This document shows, in pieces, positions 1 to 5,307 of a stretch of 5,307 bases of DNA. The notes beneath the pieces were generated by a model. That model was not told the origin of the DNA. It ran no database searches and saw nothing but the letters and a program-made list of their open reading frames with translations. The stretch comes from an uncultured Verrucomicrobiota bacterium (lineage in GTDB: Bacteria > Verrucomicrobiota > Verrucomicrobiae > Opitutales > Opitutaceae), in contig CAMLNJ010000250.1 in NCBI GenBank assembly GCA_946481225.1, forward strand, positions 1-5,307, in the 5' to 3' direction. A program made the position numbers and the translations under genes. Every line of letters starts with the position of its first letter. Position 1 is the stretch's first letter.

Positions 1-678
1 ACCGCCGGCCAGAAGGGCACCGGCAAGTGGACCTCGGTCAACGCCCTCGACATGGGCGTGCCCGCCCCGACCATCGCCGAGTCCGTCTTCGCCCGCTGCA
101 TCTCCGCGATCAAGGACGAGCGCGTCGCCGCCTCCAAGATCCTCAAGGGCCCCAAGGTCAAGAAGGTCGGCCCCGCCCAGAAGAAGGCCCTCATCAAGGC
201 CATCCACGACGCCCTCTACTGCTCGAAGATCTGCTCCTACGCGCAAGGCTTCCAACTCATGCGCACCGCCCAGGCCGAATACGGCTGGAAGCTCAACTTC
301 GGCCAGATCGCCCAGATCTTCCGCGGCGGCTGCATCATCCGCGCGGCCTTCCTCCAAAAGATCACCGAGGCCTACGCCCGCAACCCGAAGCTCGCGAACC
401 TCCTCCTCGACGAGTATTTCAACGAGACGATCCAGAAGGCCCAGGCCAACTGGCGCAAGGTGATCGCCCTCGCGGTCGAGAGCGGCATCAGCATCCCGAC
501 CTTCGCGTCGGCCCTGAGCTACTACGACGCCTACCGCTCCGAGCGCCTGCCCGCCAACCTGCTCCAGGCCCAGCGCGACTACTTCGGCGCGCACACCTAC
601 GAGCGCGTCGACAACAAGCGCGGCAAGTTCTTCCACATCGACTGGCCCGAGGCGTCCCGCCCCCAGCTCGAGGCGTAA
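1..678 (+). CDS. gnd: 6-phosphogluconate dehydrogenase, decarboxylating (C-terminal part, 5' end outside window)
   Basis: The enzyme oxidatively decarboxylates 6-phosphogluconate to ribulose 5-phosphate with NADP+, the third step of the oxidative pentose phosphate pathway, in the cytoplasm. The reading frame is open from base 1 and gives 225 residues before TAA. The family is usually about 470-480 residues, so roughly the N-terminal half, with the Rossmann NADP domain, lies to the left. What is visible is the all-helical C-terminal domain. It opens with the family stretch [19 protein letters not shown], followed by ESVFARCIS and [11 protein letters not shown]. The central substrate/dimer segment [12 protein letters not shown] and the [12 protein letters not shown] stretch follow. 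The tail contains [12 protein letters not shown], where visible Arg192 and His198 have the same 6-residue spacing as the substrate-binding Arg447/His453 of the Escherichia coli enzyme, contributed across the dimer interface. The ATG at 52 is an internal methionine, not the start. The gene ends in its own terminator at 741-770, so it is probably the last gene of its transcript. Confidence 0.97.
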   Translation, partial: TAGQKGTGKWTSVNALDMGVPAPTIAESVFARCISAIKDERVAASKILKGPKVKKVGPAQKKALIKAIHDALYCSKICSYAQGFQLMRTAQAEYGWKLNFGQIAQIFRGGCIIRAAFLQKITEAYARNPKLANLLLDEYFNETIQKAQANWRKVIALAVESGISIPTFASALSYYDAYRSERLPANLLQAQRDYFGAHTYERVDNKRGKFFHIDWPEASRPQLEA

Positions 679-716
679 GGCAAACGAATCTTTCTCCAGA
701 TTCTTTCTCTTACTCT

Positions 717-740
717 TTCTCGTTCTCGTTCTCGTTCTCG
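717..740. repeat. Four perfect tandem copies of TTCTCG
   Basis: Four exact copies of the hexamer TTCTCG run without a gap, ending directly at the stem of the gnd terminator. They sit at the 3' end of a longer pyrimidine-rich tract (about 690-740) built of degraded versions such as TTCTCC, TTCTTT and CTCTTA. The tract lies in the 3' untranslated region of gnd, just after the stop codon. It is a short microsatellite that could vary in copy number. No function can be read from the sequence. Confidence 0.85.
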
Positions 741-770
741 AAGCCGCGCCCCCGCCGGGCGCGGCTTTTT
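741..770 (+). terminator. Intrinsic (Rho-independent) terminator of gnd
   Basis: A perfect 11-bp stem, AAGCCGCGCCC (741-751) with GGGCGCGGCTT (757-767), closes a 5-nt loop. The right arm runs into a T tract ending at 770. The hairpin lies 62 bp after the gnd stop codon and points in the gnd direction. The A residues at the foot of the left arm could give some termination on the other strand too, but no gene reads toward it from the right. Confidence 0.92.
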
Positions 771-823
771 CGCGTTTCAACCCGAAATCCAAACAAAGCC
801 CCGATAGATCCAAAAATCTGGAT

Positions 824-1004
824 TAGGCTGTGTCTTGTAAATAAACCGGGGCAGCGTGGGCGAGAAAGGGCGCTCGGCCAAGGCGACCGAGGCGGAGGCG
901 GACCTCCGGTCCGTGCCGCCGAGGACAACGCCGGCCCAGCGCCCTTTCTCGTTTCACTCGCAGAGCGCCAGCGATGCTCCGGTTTATTTACAAGACACAG
1001 CCTA
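824..1004. mobile_element. 181-bp MITE-like fold-back element with 26-bp perfect terminal inverted repeats
   Basis: Bases 824-849 are the exact reverse complement of 979-1004. The match continues with two mismatches to 856/972. A second inner inverted repeat pairs 861-879 with 933-951 (18 of 19, first 14 perfect), and a small hairpin CGGAGG/CCTCCG sits at 893-908 in the centre. The left gap between outer and inner arms is 4 bp and the right one about 20 bp. The ends are TA-GGCTG and CAGCC-TA, so the element may be 826-1002 flanked by a TA target duplication, as made by IS630/Tc1-mariner and some IS5-family transposases. No open reading frame inside looks like a transposase, so the element would be non-autonomous. 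The parent family is not identified. The tips are AT-rich (TGTAAATAAAC) while the core is very GC-rich. Its right end lies 15 bp from the next start codon. Confidence 0.82.
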
Positions 1005-1019
1005 GGTTATCCGTCATCG

Positions 1020-1826
1020 ATGCACCTCCACGCCCAGCGCTGCCTCATCATCCCGGACGTCCACCAAGACACCGCGTGGGTGGAACGTGTCCTGGCGCGC
1101 GAAAAGGTCTTCCCGGCCGCCGCCACCGCACCTGATTCCGCCGCCCCCTCGCCACCCGATCTCGTCGTCTTTCTCGGCGACTACTTCGACTCGCACCGCC
1201 CGCCCGAGGAGCGCGCCAGCGTCGCCGCCACCTGCGCCTGGCTCGACGCCACCCGAGAACGCCTCGGCGACCGCGCCGTGTTCCTCCTCGGAAACCACGA
1301 CATCCAATACTGGGAATCCCGCCGCTCCTGTCTCGCGCGCCGCACGCCGCGCAACTTGCGCCATCAGTGCGGCGCCGCCTTCAGCCACTCCGCCGCCAAG
1401 CAGATCGCCAAGAAACTCTCCGCCGACTTCTGGTCCGCCGGGCGCCTCTTCGTCTGCGTGAACGGCTGGCTCCTCAGCCACGCGGGACTCTCCCCCGCGT
1501 TCTGGCCCTCCCGCGCCACCGCCGAGGACGCCCTCGCCGCCTTGGACCAAGACGCCGCCGCCGCGCTCGAATCCATCGTCACGCCCACGCCGCCACACCC
1601 GTTGCTCCGAGCCGGCCGCGTGCGCGGCGGCGAAGCCCCCATCGGCGGCCTCACCTGGCTCGACTGGGACAACGAGTTCGAGGACGCGCTGCCGCTTCCG
1701 CAGATCGTCGGCCACACCGCGAGCCGCCTCGGCGCCCGCCAAACCGGACGCTCCTGGTGCCTCGACGGCGCCCAAAGCTGCTACGGGGTGCTGTTCAATG
1801 AAAAGCTACAGGTGAGCGTCGCCTGA
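1020..1826 (+). CDS. Calcineurin-like metallophosphoesterase
   Basis: A 268-residue soluble protein with the complete dinuclear-metal phosphoesterase motif set in order: Asp13-x-His15 (PDVHQD), GDYFD at 53-57, GNHD at 91-94, SHAGL at 153-157 and GHT at 231-233. These supply the metal ligands and the catalytic His/Asp of the superfamily. GDYFD and HAGL resemble the PPP-type phosphatase and ApaH-like branches more than the nuclease branch, but the substrate (phosphoprotein, dinucleotide or other) cannot be told. There is no signal peptide or membrane segment, so it is probably cytoplasmic. The ATG at 1020 puts the first motif at the usual distance from the N terminus. The same frame stays open far upstream through the antisense-like shadow of gnd, but that part makes no sense as protein and lies across the terminator and the MITE. 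No Shine-Dalgarno sequence precedes the ATG. The fold-back element ends 15 bp upstream, so promoter and leader must lie in or beyond it. The gene appears monocistronic. Confidence 0.88.
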   Translation: MHLHAQRCLIIPDVHQDTAWVERVLAREKVFPAAATAPDSAAPSPPDLVVFLGDYFDSHRPPEERASVAATCAWLDATRERLGDRAVFLLGNHDIQYWESRRSCLARRTPRNLRHQCGAAFSHSAAKQIAKKLSADFWSAGRLFVCVNGWLLSHAGLSPAFWPSRATAEDALAALDQDAAAALESIVTPTPPHPLLRAGRVRGGEAPIGGLTWLDWDNEFEDALPLPQIVGHTASRLGARQTGRSWCLDGAQSCYGVLFNEKLQVSVA

Positions 1827-1837
1827 AACCCGAACGC

Positions 1838-2015
1838 GGTTATCCTAGATCCGGCGATAGCCCCGGCGAAAGATCGGGCAAGATGCTGAGACAGATGGTG
1901 ATCGCGGCGGCCCGAAGGCGCACCTGGAAGGTGCGTCGAGCGGCCGACGCGATCAGCAGATGTTCAGCAGGTTGCTTGAGATGAGTCGCGGCTATCGCCG
2001 GTTCTAGGGTTATCC
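1838..2015. repeat. Fold-back intergenic element with imperfect inverted arms and GGTTATCC direct repeats at both edges
   Basis: The gap between two convergent genes is almost entirely one long imperfect palindrome centred near 1926-1927. The outer arms are 1844-1862 (CCTAGATCCGGCGATAGCC) and 1990-2008, matching at 18 of 19 positions. The inner arms include TGATCGCG at 1899-1906 region against 1948-1955, the CGGCC/GGCCG block next to it, a GCAA..TGCTGA block (1878-1889 against 1964-1975, 10 of 12), and a perfect apical hairpin CGCACCT-GGA-AGGTGCG at 1919-1935. The octamer GGTTATCC occurs in direct orientation at 1838-1845 and 2008-2015, like a target-site duplication, although it overlaps the outer arms by a base or two. 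There is no coding potential worth calling. The right octamer contains the stop codon of the neighbouring transporter gene. It may be a MITE, a REP/BIME-like unit, or a dispersed structural RNA; no T tract makes it a classical terminator. Confidence 0.75.
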
Positions 2016-3326
2016 GGCCTTCAGCCCCCGCGCGTCGGCGAATCCCCACATCGCCCGGCTCGCACGACGCCGCCAGACGAAGTAGCCCAAGAACGCCAGC
2101 CCGCCGGCCGCGAATACCGCGCCCATGCCCAACGAAAGCGGGAGCGCCCCGCCCCAGCACAGCGGCGCCACCACCGCAGCCACCGCGCCATTGCCTACCG
2201 TCTGGACAAAGCCCTGGCACGACGAGGCGAGCCCGCGGTTCTCCGGCATCAGATCGAGCGCCATCAACGTCAGGCTCGGCGCCGCCAGCGCATTGCCCAC
2301 CACATAGAGCGCGAGCGGCGCCACGCTCCACGGCAGCGCCGCCTCGTGCCACGCGTGAAACCCAAGGTTCAACACGACCGCCACGGCCATCACGCCATAG
2401 GCGACCGCGATCGTGCGCAAGTTGCCCCAGCGTCCGGCCACATGGGCGGCCGCTCGCGCGCCGAGCAAGAGCCCGACCGTGATCGGCCCGAAGAGCCAGA
2501 GAAAGTCCGTCTCGCCGCGATGCAGCACGTCGACGATGAAGGTCGGCGCGGACGCGACATAGATGAACACCGCGGAAAAATTCAACGCGAGCGCGACCAC
2601 CAGCGCCACGAAACGGCCCGAGCCCAGCGCGCGACCATACCCGCGCAACACCGGCCCCACGCGCAGCGGCTGACGCGCCGAGGGCGGCAGCGTCTCCGGC
2701 AAATAACGACAGCAGGCCAGCCACAAGACGACCGCCATCACCACGAGCATGGCGAAGACCGAGCGCCACCCAAACCACGCGTGCAACCAACCGCCGATCA
2801 CCGGCGCGATCGCGGGCGCGACCGCAAAGACCGCGGCGATGCGGCTCATCAGCCGCCGCGCCTCCACCCCGTCGAACAAGTCCCGCACGATCGCCCGGCC
2901 GATCACCACGCCCGCTCCCGCGCTCATCCCCTGCAGGGCGCGAAAAAAGATCAGCGACTCGATGCTCCACGCGCAGAGGCAGCCCAGCGAGGCGAGCGCG
3001 TAGGCCGCCACCAGGACCAGCGTGACCCGCCGGCGGCCAAATGCGTCCGACATCACGCCATGCCACAGCGTCATCACCGCGAAAGGCACGAGGTAGGCCG
3101 TGAGCGTCTGCTGCACCGCCATCGGCGATGCGCCGAAACGTTCGCCGATCTCCCGAAACGAAGGCAGGTAGGCGTCGATCGAAAAGGGACCCAGGGCCGA
3201 AAGCGCCGCGAGCAGGAAAGGCAGCCCGCCGCGCGGCGCGACCCGCGCCGCGGCGGCCGAAACCGCGTCCGCCGGCCCTCCCGCCTCGCGGCCGCGAACA
3301 AGATCAGGCCGGGTTTTCGCTTCCAT
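2010..3326 (-). CDS. Bcr/CflA-type multidrug efflux MFS transporter (DHA1 family)
   Basis: A 438-residue polytopic inner-membrane protein with about 12 hydrophobic segments, expected to export drugs or small metabolites by proton antiport. Family marks are clear. TM1 carries SIDAYLPSF with Asp51, as in Bcr/CflA proteins. Loop 2-3 carries motif A (GVMSDAFGRRR, 90-100). TM4 has motif B (RALQG, 129-133), followed by the Bcr-like VRDLF at 147-151. TM5 has the antiporter motif C (APAIAPVIGG, 170-179) and GWR just after it. Bcr relatives are about 395-410 residues; the excess is a hydrophilic, Ala/Arg-rich N-terminal extension of about 33 residues, so an internal start is possible. The ATG at 3326 is the first start and has no Shine-Dalgarno. 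The last codons GGA-TAA lie inside the GGATAACC octamer of the adjacent repeat. It is divergent from a marR gene with 32 bp between start codons, the classic layout for a MarR-repressed pump. The substrate is unknown. Confidence 0.92.
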   Translation of the reverse strand: MEAKTRPDLVRGREAGGPADAVSAAAARVAPRGGLPFLLAALSALGPFSIDAYLPSFREIGERFGASPMAVQQTLTAYLVPFAVMTLWHGVMSDAFGRRRVTLVLVAAYALASLGCLCAWSIESLIFFRALQGMSAGAGVVIGRAIVRDLFDGVEARRLMSRIAAVFAVAPAIAPVIGGWLHAWFGWRSVFAMLVVMAVVLWLACCRYLPETLPPSARQPLRVGPVLRGYGRALGSGRFVALVVALALNFSAVFIYVASAPTFIVDVLHRGETDFLWLFGPITVGLLLGARAAAHVAGRWGNLRTIAVAYGVMAVAVVLNLGFHAWHEAALPWSVAPLALYVVGNALAAPSLTLMALDLMPENRGLASSCQGFVQTVGNGAVAAVVAPLCWGGALPLSLGMGAVFAAGGLAFLGYFVWRRRASRAMWGFADARGLKAG

Positions 3327-3341
3327 AAGAGGGATTCATTT

Positions 3342-3358
3342 GGTTGATATTGTCCACA
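3342..3358. promoter_or_regulatory. Putative MarR operator 1 (divergent intergenic region)
   Basis: GGTTGATATTGTCCACA ends right at the marR ATG and matches operator 2 at 15 of 17 positions. The core TTGATA-T-TGTCCA is an imperfect palindrome with TTGAYA half-sites, the kind of 13-20 bp dyad that MarR dimers bind. It covers nearly half of the 32-bp gap between the two divergent start codons, so binding would block both promoters. It is inferred from symmetry, duplication and position. Confidence 0.65.
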
Positions 3359-3835
3359 ATGACCCGCGAACCGGTTGATAATGTCAACAGAAACCCCGAG
3401 GACGCCCCGCAGGAGGTCTTCGAGTCGATCCACGCCGTCATGCATTTGTTTCGCGCGGAGCTGTATCGAGCCTTACGCGACGGCCCGCATCCGCTCACCC
3501 ACATGGAAGGCAAGCTGATCGGCTTCTTCGCGCGACGGCCCGACGCCACCCTGAGCGACCTCGTCGCCCACTCGGGGCGCGACAAGGGCCAGCTCGCGCG
3601 GCTCATCAAGACGCTCAAGGACCAGGGCCTGCTCGAGGCGAGCGAGGACCAGGCCGACCGCCGCAGCGTGCGCCTGCGCCTCACCGCCGAGGGACGCGCC
3701 GTCCACCAGACGCTTCGCCGCCAGTCCGCGCGTCTCGCCAAGCTCGCGGTCAAGGGCCTCGACGCCGCCGAGTGCGGGCGCCTCGTCGCCCTGCTCTCCC
3801 GCGTCAAAGCCAACCTCGAGGAAACCGCCCCGTGA
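3359..3835 (+). CDS. MarR-family transcriptional regulator
   Basis: A 158-residue winged helix-turn-helix protein, the typical MarR size. The N-terminal dimerisation helix starts near residue 18 (QEVFESIHAVMHLFRAEL). The HTH spans about residues 64-88 (TLSDLVAHSGRDKGQLARLIKTLKDQG) and is followed by the wing with the family signature D100-R-R-S (DQADRRSVRLRLTAEG). C-terminal helices complete the dimer interface. It most likely represses the divergent Bcr/CflA transporter and itself, with release by a small-molecule ligand. Two matching operators lie over its start. The ATG at 3359 lacks a Shine-Dalgarno. An in-frame TTG at 3344 has AGAGGG (3328-3333) about 10 nt upstream and would add five residues, so that start is a real alternative; a leaderless message from 3359 is another. 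Its TGA overlaps the GTG of the sirtuin gene by 4 bp, so the two are one operon. Confidence 0.9.
   Translation: MTREPVDNVNRNPEDAPQEVFESIHAVMHLFRAELYRALRDGPHPLTHMEGKLIGFFARRPDATLSDLVAHSGRDKGQLARLIKTLKDQGLLEASEDQADRRSVRLRLTAEGRAVHQTLRRQSARLAKLAVKGLDAAECGRLVALLSRVKANLEETAP
3373..3389. promoter_or_regulatory. Putative MarR operator 2, inside the first marR codons
   Basis: GGTTGATAATGTCAACA is the better dyad of the two: GTTGA-TAATG-TCAAC, or half-sites TTGATA and TTGACA around one central base. It begins 31 bp after operator 1, about three helical turns, so two dimers could sit on the same face of the DNA. It lies within codons 5-11 of marR. On the minus strand its right half reads TTGACA (3382-3387), a consensus -35 for the divergent transporter gene. 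The -10 is weak, GGTCAT at a 17-bp spacing. Occupancy would therefore cover the transporter promoter directly. Confidence 0.65.
3818..3822 (+). promoter_or_regulatory. Ribosome binding site for the sirtuin gene
   Basis: GAGGA lies inside the last codons of marR, 9 nt before the GTG at 3832. It decides that start over the longer upstream reading in the same frame and is among the few convincing Shine-Dalgarno sequences in the window. Confidence 0.65.
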
Positions 3836-4506
3836 AGATCGTCGCCCTCACCGGAGCCGGCATCAGCGCGCCGAGCGGCGTGCGCACCTTTCGCGACGCG
3901 AACGGGCTTTGGGAAAACCACCGTGTCGAGGACGTCGCCACGCCCGAGGGCTGGCGGCGCGACCCCGGGCTCGTGCTGCGCTTCTACAACGAACGCCGCG
4001 CCCAGCTCGCCACGGTGCGGCCCAACGCCGCCCACCTCGCCCTCGCCTTCTGGGAGCGCGCGCACGAGGTCGTCGTCATCACGCAAAACGTCGACGACCT
4101 CCACGAGCGCGCCGGCTCGACCCGCGTCATCCACCTCCACGGCGAACTCGTGAAGGCCCGCGGCACGCGCGACGACTCGTGCGTCATGAGAATCGACTAC
4201 GCGCCCATCGCCCTCGGCGACCGCGCGCCCGACGGCTCGCAACTCCGCCCCCACATCGTCTGGTTCGGCGAGGCCGTGCCCGCGATGAACGAAGCAGTGG
4301 ACGAGATGGCCGACGCCGACGCGGTGGTCGTCATCGGCACCTCGCTCCAGGTTTACCCCGCCGCCGGCCTCGCCGAAATGGCGCCGGCCGGCGCACGCCG
4401 TTTCCTCGTGGATCCGCGGCCCGGCCGCGTGCCGCCCGGCTACCGCGTGGTCGAGGCCTCCGCGGACATCGGCGTGCCGCGGCTCGCGGCGGAACTGGGC
4501 GCGTGA
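3832..4506 (+). CDS. cobB: NAD-dependent protein deacylase, class III sirtuin (CobB-like), lacking zinc cysteines
   Basis: A 224-residue Sir2 protein that would remove acyl groups (acetyl, probably succinyl) from lysines, consuming NAD+ and releasing nicotinamide and O-acyl-ADP-ribose. Rossmann and NAD-binding motifs are intact: GAGISAPSGVRTFRD (8-22), TQNVDDLHERAG (84-95), catalytic His103 in HLHGEL, VWFGE (143-147), and GTS (169-171). Tyr52 and Arg55 in RFYNERR match the class III (SIRT5/CobB) pair that reads negatively charged acyl groups. The first third is very close to E. coli CobB in wording (GLWENHRVEDVATPEGW). The zinc module between the HGEL and LRPH motifs (about 106-138) is short and has one cysteine, Cys117, the only one in the protein, so no Cys4 zinc site is possible. 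The GTG start overlaps the marR stop (GTGA) and has GAGGA 9 nt upstream, which indicates translational coupling. The frame extends upstream in marR but without Sir2 sequence. Confidence 0.93.
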   Translation: MKIVALTGAGISAPSGVRTFRDANGLWENHRVEDVATPEGWRRDPGLVLRFYNERRAQLATVRPNAAHLALAFWERAHEVVVITQNVDDLHERAGSTRVIHLHGELVKARGTRDDSCVMRIDYAPIALGDRAPDGSQLRPHIVWFGEAVPAMNEAVDEMADADAVVVIGTSLQVYPAAGLAEMAPAGARRFLVDPRPGRVPPGYRVVEASADIGVPRLAAELGA

Positions 4507-4510
4507 TTCG

Positions 4511-4520
4511 CGCCCGGGCG
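4511..4520. other. GC palindrome between convergent stop codons
   Basis: CGCCCGGGCG is a perfect 10-bp palindrome filling most of the 15-bp gap between the sirtuin and amt stop codons. It has no flanking T tract and a loop can form only by giving up central pairs, so it is at best a weak bidirectional termination or pause signal. Confidence 0.35.
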
Positions 4521-4521
4521 T

Positions 4522-5307
<786 letters not shown>

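Noticed and set aside
717..740. Possible CRISPR repeats
   Set aside because: The units are 6 bp and contiguous with no spacers.
710..928. Small minus-strand frame reading through the TTCTCG array (FENENENEKE)
   Set aside because: The Glu/Asn repeat is just the hexamer translated, and the rest is terminator stem and fold-back element. No start signal or protein-like sequence.
985..1010. Possible promoter reading out of the right end of the fold-back element (TTTACA at 987-992)
   Set aside because: No -10-like hexamer stands at 16-18 bp; TAGGTT and GGTTAT are too close. Not supported well enough to list.
27..1019. A very long plus-strand open frame that runs from within gnd into the phosphoesterase
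   Set aside because: The upstream part is the +2 shadow of gnd, very rich in Arg and Pro, and crosses a strong terminator and the fold-back element. Only the part from 1020 has protein-family motifs.
1014..1775. Minus-strand open frame of 253 codons opposite the phosphoesterase
   Set aside because: Low-complexity Gly/Ala/Glu-rich translation without any motif. It is a by-product of high GC content opposite a clear gene.
1838..2015. Possible intrinsic terminator or riboswitch for the convergent genes
   Set aside because: There is a long stem but no T tract in either direction, and it lies downstream of both genes, so a riboswitch makes no sense. Kept only as a repeat element.
1840..3066. Minus-strand open frame of 408 codons overlapping the transporter in another frame
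   Set aside because: Arg/Gly/Ala-rich shadow of the MFS gene. The other frame has the transporter motifs and hydrophobic helices.
2346..3347. Plus-strand open frame of 333 codons opposite the transporter
   Set aside because: The translation is almost all Arg, His, Gln and Pro, as expected from the antisense of a GC-rich membrane protein gene. No domain is recognisable.
3304..4254. Minus-strand open frame of 316 codons across marR and the sirtuin
   Set aside because: It lies antisense to two well-supported genes, spans their junction and the operator region, and shows no family motif.

Overview
The window is a 5.3 kb piece of a GC-rich bacterial chromosome. Codon use is strongly C/G-ending, Shine-Dalgarno signals are sparse, and housekeeping genes alternate with short fold-back repeats in the intergenic gaps. 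The gene content and style suggest a Verrucomicrobiota/Opitutales-like organism, but this is an impression from reading and not a database match. I see no phage, plasmid, CRISPR, rRNA or tRNA genes.

Layout, left to right: (1) the C-terminal half of 6-phosphogluconate dehydrogenase (gnd, +, cut by the left edge), followed by a TTCTCG hexanucleotide repeat and a strong intrinsic terminator. (2) A 181-bp MITE-like fold-back element with perfect 26-bp terminal inverted repeats, ending only 15 bp before (3) a calcineurin-like metallophosphoesterase (+). (4) A second, unrelated fold-back element of about 170 bp, bounded by 8-bp direct repeats, lies between the phosphoesterase and the convergent (5) Bcr/CflA-type MFS drug-efflux transporter (-). 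(6) A 32-bp divergent gap with two near-identical MarR-type operator sequences separates the transporter from (7) a MarR-family regulator (+). The regulator overlaps by 4 bp (8) a CobB-like class III sirtuin (+) that lacks the usual zinc cysteines. (9) The C-terminal two thirds of an AmtB-type ammonium transporter (-) converges on the sirtuin and is cut by the right edge.

The most coherent functional unit is the divergent marR/efflux pair. The regulator probably represses both itself and the transporter through the two operators. The sirtuin is translationally coupled to the regulator, which would put an NAD-dependent protein deacylase under the same drug- or metabolite-sensing control. The gnd, phosphoesterase and amt genes look like independent neighbours. 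I found no clearly undescribed multi-gene system; the most unusual items are the two fold-back elements, the duplicated operator that runs into the marR coding region, and the sirtuin without zinc cysteines.
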